Below, in pieces: positions 19,765 through 28,505 of a DNA stretch of 64,000 bases. The stretch spans positions 62,001 through 126,000 of the forward strand of contig CAMDNW010000004.1 of NCBI GenBank assembly GCA_945903275.1. Direction: 5' to 3'. Numbering within the stretch: position 1 is the stretch's first letter; each line of letters starts with the position of its first letter. Origin of the DNA: Thermoflexus hugenholtzii JAD2 (GTDB lineage: Bacteria; Chloroflexota; Dehalococcoidia; UBA2979). Below the pieces are notes generated by a model, which saw only the letters and a program-made list of their open reading frames with translations, was not told where the DNA came from and ran no database searches. The translations under genes and the position numbers were made by a program.

Positions 19765-20000
19765 TCAGTCCGGTCCCGCCCCCGCCGCCGCTCTTCGATG
19801 AGCGCCAGCACCGCTTGCAGTTGCCGATATGCACCGACGAATCCGACCAATAGCCCGAGTACGAGGAAGACCAGCGTCAACACCGGAGTGGTACCGTAGT
19901 GCCCGTCGAGCCTGAGGCCCAAGTAGGCACCGCCCACGATGCAAAACGCGAGATATGACCCGATCCCGACCAGAGCGAACGCCGGCGAGCTCCAGATCAG
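19761..20000 (-). CDS. AtpZ/AtpI-like small membrane protein, probable CTG start
   Basis: This frame, without a standard start, encodes about 79 residues: LIWSSPAFALVGIGSYLAF, then a G-G-A-Y-L-G-L-R-L-D turn and a second helix TLVFLVLGLLVGFVGAYRQL, then a charged tail. Two helices joined by G-x2-L-G-x2-L-D are typical of AtpZ/AtpI proteins encoded before atpB, which help c-ring assembly or ion supply. The stop overlaps the atpB start (ATGA). An in-frame TAG lies 14 codons before the CTG at 20000, and GGAGGAAGG lies nine bases before that CTG, so CTG is the best start. Confidence 0.7.
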
Positions 20001-20108
20001 GCCACCGTCCCTTCCTCCGGGGTCGATGCCGCGGCGAATCTAACATGGGCGGATCGCGCGATCAACCTGTTTGTGAGCGAACGCACGAATCTCACCCGCA
20101 CATCGTAT

Positions 20109-20645
20109 TCAGGGAGCGCGCGGCGTATCCAAGTCATCAAGATCGAGTTGGTCGATGAAGTCACTGAAGGCGGAGAGGCGCTCGCGTTCCTCAGGGGTGA
20201 CGCCGCCAGTGCGGCCTTCAGCAGTCTCCAGCGGCTGGCCTTCGGCGTTTAACAGCACACCAGCGCGGCTAAAAACGCTCTCGTCAACGTAAATAGGTAC
20301 GCGCGCGCGGACGGCGATGGCGATGGCATCGGAAGGACGCGAATCGACTTCGAGCACCTGGCCGTTGTGTTCCACATGGATGCGGGCGAAAAAGGTGTCA
20401 TTGGCCAGATCGTTGACTATCACAGAGCGGACAACGCCGCCGAGTTGGTCGACGAGATTGGTGATCAAGTCGTGCGTGAGGGGCCGGGCGACGGAGACCT
20501 CCTGTAGTCGCATCGCGATCGCGTCCGCCTCGGAGGGGCCGATCCAGATGGGAAGGTACCGATCGGCGTCCTTCTGGCGCAGGATCAAGACTCGCTGATA
20601 GTTGCGCAGGCTTACGCGGATGCTCTCGATCGTTAGTTCAATCAC
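20109..20645 (-). CDS. Bifunctional nuclease family protein (DUF151)
   Basis: A 178-residue DUF151/BFN protein. The core contains YLPIWIGPSEADAIAMRL, RPLTHDLITNLVDQLGG and SRPSDAIAIAVRARVPIYVDE, the signature regions of the family. Members have been described as nucleases or stress regulators, and the function in most bacteria is uncertain. The C-terminal tail is acidic, as expected of a UVR-less version. It is the last gene of the minus-strand group that begins with MoxR. Confidence 0.92.
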   Translation of the reverse strand: MIELTIESIRVSLRNYQRVLILRQKDADRYLPIWIGPSEADAIAMRLQEVSVARPLTHDLITNLVDQLGGVVRSVIVNDLANDTFFARIHVEHNGQVLEVDSRPSDAIAIAVRARVPIYVDESVFSRAGVLLNAEGQPLETAEGRTGGVTPEERERLSAFSDFIDQLDLDDLDTPRAP

Positions 20646-20708
20646 GGGTTCGAGTGTAGGAGCGGCTTCCGAAGGCAGTCAATGAACGGCGCGGTTGACG
20701 CAACCGCG

Positions 20709-20954
20709 TTACTCGGCGTCAGGCGGCTCACCGAACAGCGCGCGTTCGATCTCGGGGTCAATGGGTGCACCGCGCTCGACGACAGATTGCAGGCGGCGAC
20801 GCAAGGTTGGCCGGTCGAGGAGGACGCGATGGCTGCATGTGCGGCAGACGATGCCGATGTCGGCGCCGACGCGGACGACTTGCCAGTCGAATCCGCCGCA
20901 AGGGTGTTTGCGGTGGAGGCGAAGGACATCGCCGACGCGGAGATCCATCACCAT
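20709..20954 (-). CDS. DUF951 family protein
   Basis: An 81-residue protein with the DUF951 pattern: VGDVLRLHRKHPCGG, then W-Q-V-V-R-V-G-A-D-I-G-I-V-C-R-T-C-S-H-R-V. Three cysteines (K-H-P-C and C-x2-C) plus His residues suggest a small zinc-binding fold of unknown function. An alternative start two codons inside (MDLRVGD) is equally plausible. It follows pyrF by 12 bases. The family is typical of Firmicutes and Chloroflexota. Confidence 0.9.
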   Translation of the reverse strand: MVMDLRVGDVLRLHRKHPCGGFDWQVVRVGADIGIVCRTCSHRVLLDRPTLRRRLQSVVERGAPIDPEIERALFGEPPDAE

Positions 20955-20966
20955 TACGAGGACTTG

Positions 20967-21800
20967 CTAGGCACCGCGGGCGGCGTTGATGGCGCGCAGC
21001 AGCCGGACTGTTTCAGCACGCATGTCCTCGGGAGTGCCAGCGTAGATTACGCTGCGGGAGGCGTTGACGAGGATGCCGCCGCCATCAGCGTCGATACTGG
21101 CGCGGACGGCGGCTTGGAGGTCGCCTTCCTGCGCGCCGACACCGGGCATCAGGAAGAGCATGTCCGGAGCGACGGCACGGATGCGCGCGGCTTCCTCGGG
21201 GTAGGTCGCGCCGACGACGAGGCCGATGTTTCCTCGGGTGTTCCATAACTGCGCGAGCAGCGCGACGCGTTCGTAGAGCGGGCGACCGTCATCGGTGACG
21301 ATGTCCTGCATATCGCGCGCGCCGGGGTTGGAAGTGCGGCAGAGCAGGAATACGTGCTGATCCTCATAGGCGAGGAACGGCTCCAAGCCATCGCCGCCGA
21401 GGTAGGGATTGGCGGTGACCGCATCCGCGCCGAGCGTCTCGAAGACCGCCGTCGCGTAAAAGCCGGCGGTGTTGCCAACATCGCCGCGCTTGGCGTCGAG
21501 GAGCACGGGGATGCCATCAGGCACCATCGCGATCACCTCGCGAAGAGTTTCCCAGCCAGCCGCGCCATCGTGTTCGAAGAAGGCGGCGTTGGGCTTGTAG
21601 CAGCAGACGAGATCAGCGGTCGCCTCGATCACCGTGCGAAGGAAATCCGTGGTCTTCATACCGCGCGGGGTGCGTGCGGGATCGGGGTCAAGGCCGACGC
21701 AGACGAGCGATTGATTGCGCGCAGAGGCAGATGCGAACTTCGCGCGGAAGCCCGAGGGGGCGAGGCCGGGGGCGGACGAGTGCGATGCGGGCGTAGTCAT
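20967..21800 (-). CDS. pyrF: Orotidine 5'-phosphate decarboxylase, type 2
   Basis: A 277-residue enzyme of the last UMP synthesis step. The type-2 catalytic block reads LLDAKRGDVGNTA, the N-terminal strand is LVCVGLDPDP, and the phosphate end reads LFLMPGVGAQEGD. Length is normal for type 2 (about 270-280). It overlaps murI by the ATGA arrangement, so the two are co-translated. Confidence 0.96.
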   Translation of the reverse strand: MTTPASHSSAPGLAPSGFRAKFASASARNQSLVCVGLDPDPARTPRGMKTTDFLRTVIEATADLVCCYKPNAAFFEHDGAAGWETLREVIAMVPDGIPVLLDAKRGDVGNTAGFYATAVFETLGADAVTANPYLGGDGLEPFLAYEDQHVFLLCRTSNPGARDMQDIVTDDGRPLYERVALLAQLWNTRGNIGLVVGATYPEEAARIRAVAPDMLFLMPGVGAQEGDLQAAVRASIDADGGGILVNASRSVIYAGTPEDMRAETVRLLRAINAARGA

Positions 21801-22624
21801 GCGGAGGCCTCCTGCAACATGGGCTGAGCGAACTCGATAGGGGGGAGAGCTGCGCCGGCTGCACGGAGGCGCTCGATGGTCACGGCGAACGCCGAAGCAT
21901 CACCGGTCGCGGCGGCGTGGACGACAGCGGACGCACCAGCAGGGACGGCGTGGCCGAACGTTTCGAGTTGGTGTCGGACGCGGCGCGCAACGGCATCAGC
22001 GGCATCGAGCACCTCGACGCCGGGGCCGAGCAGCGCTTCGAGGGCGGGGCGAAGGAAGCCGTAGTGCGTGCAGCCGAGGGCGATCTCGTCGACGGGTGGC
22101 GCACCAGCGGTGGCAAGTGAGGCGATCGCCTCGCGGAGCGCAGCATCGATGCGCGCGCCGGAAACCTCGCCAGCCTCAACGAGGTCGGCGAGTCCGGGCA
22201 TGGGGATGACGGCGACCTCGGCGTCACCGGCGTAGTTCTCGCGGAGGCGGGCGAGGCGCTCGCCGCGGGCGGTACCAGGGGTGACGAGGACGGCGACACG
22301 GCCGCTGCGAGTGCGCTCGGCGGCGGGCTTGAGCGGCGGCTCCATGCCGACGATAGGAACAGTGAACTGCGAGCGGAGAAGTTCGAGCGCGGCGCTGGAG
22401 GCGGTATTACAGGCGACAACGACGAGGGCGCAGCCCTCATCGATGAGGCGCCGCGTGAGGGCGTGAGAGCGTGCCTCGACATCCTCGGCCGGACGCTCGC
22501 CGTAGGGGAAGAATGCGGTGTCAGCAATGTAGCGGATGGGGAGCGCAGGGAGCAGGCGATGGACGGCGGCGGCGACGGTCAGGCCGCCCACACCGGAGTC
22601 GAAGATACCCACCGTCGTCTGCAT
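21797..22624 (-). CDS. murI: Glutamate racemase
   Basis: A 275-residue enzyme making D-glutamate for peptidoglycan. It has the signature GIFDSGVGGLTVAAA with Asp10 and Ser11, the first catalytic Cys72 in VACNTASS and the second, Cys185, in LGCTHYGF. It is not in a standard mur cluster but is coupled to pyrF. Together with murA and mreB it points to a peptidoglycan-containing wall. Confidence 0.96.
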   Translation of the reverse strand: MQTTVGIFDSGVGGLTVAAAVHRLLPALPIRYIADTAFFPYGERPAEDVEARSHALTRRLIDEGCALVVVACNTASSAALELLRSQFTVPIVGMEPPLKPAAERTRSGRVAVLVTPGTARGERLARLRENYAGDAEVAVIPMPGLADLVEAGEVSGARIDAALREAIASLATAGAPPVDEIALGCTHYGFLRPALEALLGPGVEVLDAADAVARRVRHQLETFGHAVPAGASAVVHAAATGDASAFAVTIERLRAAGAALPPIEFAQPMLQEASA

Positions 22625-22702
22625 CGTGCCCTCTTGTGCCCGATCAGGCTGATTTTCAGCGTAGAGCCGGGGGACACGAGCGGCAAACCGCGAACGACGA
22701 GA

Positions 22703-24247
22703 TCAGGACGGATGGCGTTCACCGTTCGTGGGATGCTCGCGTTCCCAGGCAGCAAGGTCGCGTTCCAGCGCCTCGACCTCGGCGGCCTCGGGGTAGTGAC
22801 GACCGTAGCGAGACTGGTCAAAGGCGCGAGCGATCGGCTCGAAGGGCGGGGCAGCGAGACGCGAGGCGGCCACGCCACCAAACTCAATAGGCGTGTCACT
22901 GACGGCGCGCTGGAGGCCTCGCGCGTGGGCGTCCTGCACGACGCGGCCAAACAGCGCGTAGATGGCGTGCCGACGGAGCCAGGCGGTCGCGTTGGCATCG
23001 TTGCCGCGGCGCCGGAAGAGGCCGCCGAAGATGTTGGGGGCGTCGGCAGTGGGGGCGACAGAGCGAAGCTCCACGTAGTCCTCGGACGCCATGCTGCGGC
23101 GGCGGGCGCCAAGAATGGCGGAGGCGAGGCGGTAGAGCAGCCAGGTAGCGATGAGCAGCGCCAACATACGGAAGGAAGTACTGACCCAGTTGGGGACGAG
23201 CTGGCTGAGACCTTGGCTCTCGGGTGGCTCCATCTGGCCGAGGGTGCGTGTCAGGGTATCGAGATCGATGGTGCGTCCCTGAAAGATCGCCTCGAAGATC
23301 CATGTCATCACGACAGCGAAGGGGTAGAGGATCAGGAACGCGAGGCGACTCACGATCCAGACGACGCCATCGACGACAGGCTCGAAGAGGAAACCTGCGT
23401 CGATGAAGGTGAGCAGGCCGAAGAGCAGACCAAGTCCCGCGACAGCGCCAAGCGTCACGGCAAGCGAAGTGAGCCACGGGGCGGTGCGGCGGAACGAGGT
23501 CTCCTCCAGTTGCGCGCGGGTGGCATGAGCGACCGCGAGTGAAAGCGCGCCGAGCACGAAGTAGACAAGGATGAAGCCGAGGACATTGACGCCCTTCGTG
23601 AGGTTGGTGAGGAAGGCGACGACGAGGAGGATGCCGAACCAGAGGCCGAACGACGACAGGACTCGCTCGTGCGAGAAGGCCATGCGCCCGCCGATGAGAA
23701 AGCGGAGCCAGACGGCCATGACGCCCACGACGGTCACTGTGATCGATTCCCGAATAACACGGTTCGGATCGGGGTTCGCGAGGAACGTGGCGACTTCCAG
23801 CCGCTCACCAAAGACGGCGGTGCCGGGGCCGATCATGCGGATCACGGCACTCGACTCCCAGATGCGCCAGTCGCCAGCAACGGCGACATGCAAGAACACA
23901 TGGAAGGCGAGCAGGGATAGTGCGGTCACCAGCGCGGCCATGAGCGGGAGCGGGAGGCGCTGTTGTACCGCCCAGCGCATACAGACGAAGGCTACGGCAG
24001 CAGTCGCGACGACGATCAGGAACGAGGGCCCGCCGGTCGCGTGTAGCGAGGCGTCGCGCGCGATGGCGATCGCGTTGTTCACGCGCGCCTCGTCGCCGAG
24101 GGTACCGGCGCGGCCGAGTTTCTCGGCAAGGACGCTGAAGCCGTCGCGTGCCCAAGCACTGCCGAGCGCGCGGAGAGCGATCCACCAGGCAAAAGCCTCG
24201 GTGAGGACGGAGATGGCGACGGCGGCATGGGTAACGCGGAGACTCAT
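22703..24247 (-). CDS. DUF4129 domain multi-helix membrane protein
   Basis: A 514-residue protein with about nine to ten hydrophobic segments over residues 1-385, then a soluble C-terminal DUF4129 region (AIYALFGRVVQDAHARG, through to ALERDLAAWEREHP). DUF4129 proteins usually sit in operons with transglutaminase-like, DUF58 and MoxR genes. Here the DUF58 gene precedes it with an ATGA overlap and MoxR is next. No transglutaminase core is visible. The role is unknown, but the neighbourhood suggests envelope protein maturation. Confidence 0.85.
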   Translation of the reverse strand: MSLRVTHAAVAISVLTEAFAWWIALRALGSAWARDGFSVLAEKLGRAGTLGDEARVNNAIAIARDASLHATGGPSFLIVVATAAVAFVCMRWAVQQRLPLPLMAALVTALSLLAFHVFLHVAVAGDWRIWESSAVIRMIGPGTAVFGERLEVATFLANPDPNRVIRESITVTVVGVMAVWLRFLIGGRMAFSHERVLSSFGLWFGILLVVAFLTNLTKGVNVLGFILVYFVLGALSLAVAHATRAQLEETSFRRTAPWLTSLAVTLGAVAGLGLLFGLLTFIDAGFLFEPVVDGVVWIVSRLAFLILYPFAVVMTWIFEAIFQGRTIDLDTLTRTLGQMEPPESQGLSQLVPNWVSTSFRMLALLIATWLLYRLASAILGARRRSMASEDYVELRSVAPTADAPNIFGGLFRRRGNDANATAWLRRHAIYALFGRVVQDAHARGLQRAVSDTPIEFGGVAASRLAAPPFEPIARAFDQSRYGRHYPEAAEVEALERDLAAWEREHPTNGERHPS

Positions 24248-25512
24248 GTGATACGCACCGTCCGCGCGAAGAGCGAGTCGCCGTCTGTGCGGGCGCGAGC
24301 CTCGGCAGCCTCAAGGATGAGCATGGCAGGCTCAATCTCGGTGACGGGGAGACCGGCGGCATCGTCGCCCCACTCCCATGGCGAGGTCTTCACGATGTGG
24401 ACGGCATGGCCCTGGCTGCGCAGCCGCCACAGCGATGCAGCCAGACCCTCCGACATCAGCGCGGCGACCACGACAACCGTCGCACCGGCAGGGAGGGCGT
24501 GGCCGGGGCGCTCGAGTTCATCGGAGAGGCTGGCTGTGGTGAAGGGGGCGATCATGGCGAGCGCCTCGAGCACGCGGACGAGTTGGTCGGGGCGGCGGCC
24601 GGAGCCGATGCGGATGGGGCGATCGGCGTCCGGAAAGGAGCCGTTGGCTACGAGGCCGATGGCGCTGTGCTCCTCGAAGGCCGCGCGGGCGATGGAGGCG
24701 GCGACGACGACGCCGCGTTCGAGCACGATCGGGTCGTAGCCCTGCCAAGTGTGCTCCATGGTGGTGATGTTCAGAGCGACGACGACAGACTGGGAGCGCG
24801 ATGGCTCGTACAGCCTCGACTGAATGCGACCAGTACGAGCGGTGGCGTTCCAGTCGACGCGCTTGAGGGGGTCGCCGGGGACGTAGTCGCGGACGCCGAT
24901 CACGCGCACCGGATCCTCGTAGATATGGTGGCCGCCGGGCTGCTCGCCGAAGGGACGGGCGGCGGTGAGGCCGAGGTCAGGGAGCGTATAGGTGCGCGGG
25001 TAGACGACGATGCTGGACTCCTCGCGCACCGTGACTTGACGATCGAAGAGGCCGAAGAGATCGCCGGAGCGGAGGCGGGCGGGGCCGACGCGGAAGAAGC
25101 CGCGCGTCTCCGCGCGGAGGGTCACAGGCCACTCGATCTGCTCGCGGGCGTCGAGGGCTGTGGAGCGCTGGATGAGCACCAGACCCGGCTGGCCCGAGGG
25201 GTGAGTGGCGACATCGGCGGGCATGGCCTCGGGGAGCGAGTCGCGCATTTCAATCCAGGGAACGGGGAAACGTTTAGCGTTGGTAAGACGGAGGCGCATG
25301 AAGATGGTCTCGCCGACGAAGGCGCGGCGCTCGGGCATGGTGCGCGTGTAGTGGACGCGATCAAGGGAGAGCCATGCGCCGATGCGGGCGAGGCCGCCAG
25401 CGCCGAAGACGAGGACGCCGAGGCCGACGAGGAGCATGGAGGAGGAGGCGAGGCCAAGAAGTACGAGGCCAATGGAAGCTTGCAGCCAGACGTCGCCGAG
25501 GAGGTCGCGCAT
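24244..25512 (-). CDS. DUF58 domain protein
   Basis: A 422-residue protein with one or two N-terminal membrane segments (residues 8-45, LQASIGLVLLGLASSSMLLV). A beta-rich middle follows, then the DUF58 motif R-D-Y-V-P-G-D-P-L-K-R-V-D-W-N-A-T-A-R with LYEPSRSQSVVVAL, which precedes a VWA-like C-terminal half. DUF58 proteins partner MoxR ATPases. MoxR is the next gene upstream, 123 bases away across an unusually C-rich (on the coding strand) spacer. Confidence 0.93.
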   Translation of the reverse strand: MRDLLGDVWLQASIGLVLLGLASSSMLLVGLGVLVFGAGGLARIGAWLSLDRVHYTRTMPERRAFVGETIFMRLRLTNAKRFPVPWIEMRDSLPEAMPADVATHPSGQPGLVLIQRSTALDAREQIEWPVTLRAETRGFFRVGPARLRSGDLFGLFDRQVTVREESSIVVYPRTYTLPDLGLTAARPFGEQPGGHHIYEDPVRVIGVRDYVPGDPLKRVDWNATARTGRIQSRLYEPSRSQSVVVALNITTMEHTWQGYDPIVLERGVVVAASIARAAFEEHSAIGLVANGSFPDADRPIRIGSGRRPDQLVRVLEALAMIAPFTTASLSDELERPGHALPAGATVVVVAALMSEGLAASLWRLRSQGHAVHIVKTSPWEWGDDAAGLPVTEIEPAMLILEAAEARARTDGDSLFARTVRIT

Positions 25513-25635
25513 CAGGGGGCTTCGGTGCGAGGGAGAGGAGGAGAGGGGTGCTGGCTTGAGACGGCGGAGGTGAGGCAGGCGGGCGTGTGTGTGGCTTCGG
25601 GATGCGGGCGTGGGGCGGTTGCGGGGGACATGGGG
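25513..25635. other. Strand-asymmetric spacer between MoxR and DUF58 genes
   Basis: This 123-base gap is strongly purine/G-rich on the plus strand (C-rich in the mRNA). I see no gene. The skewed composition inside an operon could favour rut-like Rho loading on the nascent mRNA or be chance. Confidence 0.3.
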
Positions 25636-26619
25636 TTAGGCGTCGGCGACTGGGACGGGGACTTCGTGGAGGATTTCATCGAGGACGTCGCCAGCGGTGC
25701 GGCCTCGGAGGCGGGTCTGGGAAGAGAGCAGGAGGCGGTGGGCGAGGACGGGCTGGGCGAGGCCCTTCACGTCGTCGGGGCGGACGTAGTCGCGGCCGTT
25801 CATGGCGGCGAGGGCGCGAGCGGCGCGGAAGAGGGCGAGCGAGGCGCGCGGGCTGGCACCGAGTTCGAAGGCGGAATGCTCGCGGGTGGCGCGGCAGAGG
25901 CGAACGATGTACTGCGCGACGGCGTCCTCGACATGCACGGCCGGGAGGGCGGCGGAGAGGGCGACGAGTTCGGCGCCGTCGACGACGGGCTGTAGGGTGT
26001 CGAGCGGGGAGCCGGACTCGAAGCGGCGGAGCACGGCGAGTTCGCCAGCCTCATCGGGGTAGCCGACGGCGAGGCGGATGAGGAAGCGGTCGAGTTGAGC
26101 CTCGGGCAGCGGAAAGGTGCCTTCGAGTTCGACGGGGTTCTGGGTGGCGAGCACTAGGAAGGGGGGCGGGAGCGGCATGGTGTCGCCATCGATGGTGACG
26201 GTGCGTTCCTCCATCGCCTCGAGCAGGGCGGACTGAGTGCGGGGGGTGGCGCGGTTGACCTCGTCGGCGAGGACGATGTTGGCGAGGATCGGGCCGGGGC
26301 GGAACTCGAACTCGCCGGTGCGCTGCGAGTAGAAGTGGATGCCAAGGATATCGGAGGGCATAAGGTCGGGGGTGAACTGGATGCGGCGAAAGGACGCGCC
26401 GATGGAGCGGGCGAAGGCGCGAGCAAGCGTGGTCTTGCCGGTGCCAGGGACGTCTTCGAGCAGCACGTGGCCGCCGGCGAGGAGCGCAGTGAGCATCAGG
26501 TCGATCGGCTGTTCTGCGCCGACGATCACGGAGGCGACGTTGGCGCGAATACGCTCGGCGGCGTCGCGGATGGCCGCTACCGCCTCGGCGCGGGGTCGCG
26601 CCTCGATTAGGTCTGTCAT
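25636..26619 (-). CDS. MoxR-family AAA+ ATPase
   Basis: A 327-residue MoxR chaperone-type ATPase: Walker A DVPGTGKTT, Walker B IVLADEVNRATP, sensor-1 LATQNPVELEGTFPLPEAQLD and FLIRLAVGYPD. The ATG at 26619 (MTDLIEARPRAEAV) is preferred; the longer frame to 26886 overlaps the cinA start region and lacks family similarity. With the DUF58 and DUF4129 genes it makes a MoxR-DUF58-membrane set, thought to mature or insert cofactors into client proteins. Confidence 0.95.
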   Translation of the reverse strand: MTDLIEARPRAEAVAAIRDAAERIRANVASVIVGAEQPIDLMLTALLAGGHVLLEDVPGTGKTTLARAFARSIGASFRRIQFTPDLMPSDILGIHFYSQRTGEFEFRPGPILANIVLADEVNRATPRTQSALLEAMEERTVTIDGDTMPLPPPFLVLATQNPVELEGTFPLPEAQLDRFLIRLAVGYPDEAGELAVLRRFESGSPLDTLQPVVDGAELVALSAALPAVHVEDAVAQYIVRLCRATREHSAFELGASPRASLALFRAARALAAMNGRDYVRPDDVKGLAQPVLAHRLLLSSQTRLRGRTAGDVLDEILHEVPVPVADA

Positions 26620-26736
26620 GACGTCCGCCAATCCCCCTCGGCGCCACGATGAAGGAGCAGGATAACAGAACGGATAGGGCGAGGCTGCGCGCGCTACCAT
26701 CGAGGCCCACCACCGCGTTTGAGGAGCACCACCGAC

Positions 26737-27969
26737 ATGCGCGCTGAGATTCTGTCGGTCGGCACCGAGATCATGTTGGGGGAGATCACGGATACCAACG
26801 CGGCGTGGCTGGCGGGGCGGCTCCCGGCGTTTGGGATCGACCTGCTGTACGTGTCGCAGGTGGGGGACAACCCGGGGCGGATGCACGAGATCTTCGAGCG
26901 GGCGTGGGGGCGGTCGGATCTGGTGATCGTCACGGGGGGGCTGGGGCCGACAGAGGACGACATCACGCGGGAGACGGTGGCGGCGTTGCTGGGCGAGCCG
27001 CTGACGGTCGACGCGGAGCAGGAGCGGATCGTGCGGGCGTGGTTCGAGGGGCGCGGGTGGGCGTTCGGGGAGCGGAACCTGAAGCAGGCGATGCTGATCC
27101 CTTCGGCGCGGGCGATCGTCAATCCTCGGGGGACCGCGCCGGGGTGGTGGGTGGAGCGCGACGGCCGGGTGATGGTGCTGATGCCGGGGGTACCGCCGGA
27201 GATGTACTACATGTGGGAGACGGAGGTGGAGCCAGAGTTAGAGCGGCGCGCAGACTCCGTGCTGGTGTCGCGGACGCTCAAGACGCTAGGGATGGGCGAA
27301 GGGACGGTGGACGAGACGCTGTCGCCGCTGCTGGCGGGCACGAACCCCTCGATTGGCATCTACGCGCGCGGGGATGGGGTACATGCTCGGGTCAGCGCGA
27401 AGGCGCGGACGCGCGAGGAGGCGTGGCGGCTGATTGAGCCGGTGGAAACGGAGGCACGGCGGCTGCTGGGGCCGATCGTGTGGGGCATCGACGACGACAC
27501 GCTGGCGGGCGGAGTGGGGCGCCTACTGAACGAGCGCGGGCTGACGGTGGCGGTGATGGAGTCGGCGACGGGCGGGGCGATCGCGGACGCGCTGACGAGT
27601 GTGGATGGATCAGCGGAGTACGTGCGGGGGAGCCTCGTTACCTACGCGACGGAGACGAAGATACTTATGGGCGTGCCCGCCGAGGTAATCGCAGCGCACG
27701 GCGTGATCTCGCGCGAGACGTCAGAGGCGATGGCGCAAGCGGCGCGAGCACGCCTCGGGGCGGACGTAGGCCTCGGACTCACGGGGATCGCGGGGAGCGA
27801 GACGGTGGAGGGGCAGCCGCCGGGGACGATGCACATTGCGGTGACGGACGGGACGCGGACGGCGTACACGCACAGCGCGTTCTACCAGGGGCGGGACGCC
27901 TCGAAGCGCCGGGCGGTGACGGAGGCGCTGGGGCTGCTGCGCGGGTTCGTGATGGGGCAGGGCGCGTGA
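26737..27969 (+). CDS. cinA: CinA family protein (MoCF-like domain plus NMN amidohydrolase-like domain)
   Basis: A 410-residue protein with both CinA domains: an N-terminal molybdopterin-binding-like domain (EILSVGTEIMLGEITDTNA, TGGLGPTEDD) and a C-terminal PncC-like domain (VMESATGGAIADALT, GLGLTGIAGS). In other bacteria these hydrolyse ADP-ribose-type compounds and deamidate NMN for NAD recycling. The ATG at 26737 with GAGGAG ten bases upstream is the true start. It diverges from MoxR. The stop is immediately followed by an HNH relic in another frame. Confidence 0.95.
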   Translation: MRAEILSVGTEIMLGEITDTNAAWLAGRLPAFGIDLLYVSQVGDNPGRMHEIFERAWGRSDLVIVTGGLGPTEDDITRETVAALLGEPLTVDAEQERIVRAWFEGRGWAFGERNLKQAMLIPSARAIVNPRGTAPGWWVERDGRVMVLMPGVPPEMYYMWETEVEPELERRADSVLVSRTLKTLGMGEGTVDETLSPLLAGTNPSIGIYARGDGVHARVSAKARTREEAWRLIEPVETEARRLLGPIVWGIDDDTLAGGVGRLLNERGLTVAVMESATGGAIADALTSVDGSAEYVRGSLVTYATETKILMGVPAEVIAAHGVISRETSEAMAQAARARLGADVGLGLTGIAGSETVEGQPPGTMHIAVTDGTRTAYTHSAFYQGRDASKRRAVTEALGLLRGFVMGQGA

Positions 27970-28186
27970 AGAGGACGCGGAGAGACTCAGGCGTGAGCGC
28001 ATAGCGGATGATGTCCGAATAGCAGTGTGGGAACGAGACGAAGGCAAATGCGTGCACTGCGGTTCAAGTGAGAACCTACAGTTCGATCACATCATCCCCG
28101 TGTCGCGAGGTGACAATAATTCTGTCGAAAACGTCCACATCCTATGCGGTCACTGTAACCGGACCAAGAGTAATTCGATTGCCTGA
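27968..28186 (+). pseudogene. HNH endonuclease remnant (5'-truncated)
   Basis: In the frame starting at the cinA stop, a 73-codon stretch reads EEDAERLRRERIADDVRIAV and then C-V-H-C-G-S, F-D-H-I-I-P-V-S-R-G, and ILCGHCNRTKSNSIA. This is a complete HNH core with both C-x2-C zinc pairs. Similarity extends upstream of the only possible start (GTG at 28025), so the N-terminus is lost. The AT-richer third positions differ from cinA and suggest transfer from elsewhere. Confidence 0.65.
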
Positions 28187-28216
28187 GCCAACCAGGCTGG
28201 AACAATGCTGTTCGGC

Positions 28217-28450
28217 CTAACGTCGTGATATGGGAAGCGGGAGCTGTTTGCGAAACAATGGTTCAGGCAACGGCATTCCATCTTCACGAACAGTTTCGAG
28301 CCAGCCTTGCATCGCGACTCTCACTTCAGCTAGTGCTGCTTCAGGCGTATCGCCGAAGGCTGAGAAGTACTGCAAATTCGGTATGTCTGCGATGCAACAG
28401 TCGTCTTCATCGCTCCAGAAGGTCACAATTGCGTAGTCGCGTTCAGCCAT
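28217..28450 (-). CDS. HicB-like antitoxin family protein (orphan)
   Basis: A 77-residue protein with the HicB-type partial RNase H fold: Y-A-I-V-T-F-W-S-D-E-D-D, then D-I-P-N-L near residue 22, a GDTPEAALAEVRVAMQGWL helix, and a P-x-P tail. It lacks a C-terminal DNA-binding domain. HicB neutralises the HicA mRNA interferase, but no HicA-like frame is found on either side, so this may be a solitary member with another role. Confidence 0.75.
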   Translation of the reverse strand: MAERDYAIVTFWSDEDDCCIADIPNLQYFSAFGDTPEAALAEVRVAMQGWLETVREDGMPLPEPLFRKQLPLPISRR

Positions 28451-28505
28451 GACGCCCTCCCCGACACGAATCGTACTCCGCGCGAGAGCGCGCTAGCCTA
28501 GATCG

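Noticed and set aside
24397-25995. 532-residue plus-strand frame opposite the DUF58 gene
   Set aside because: Shadow frame dominated by Gly, Ala, Glu and Asp, with no recognisable domain.
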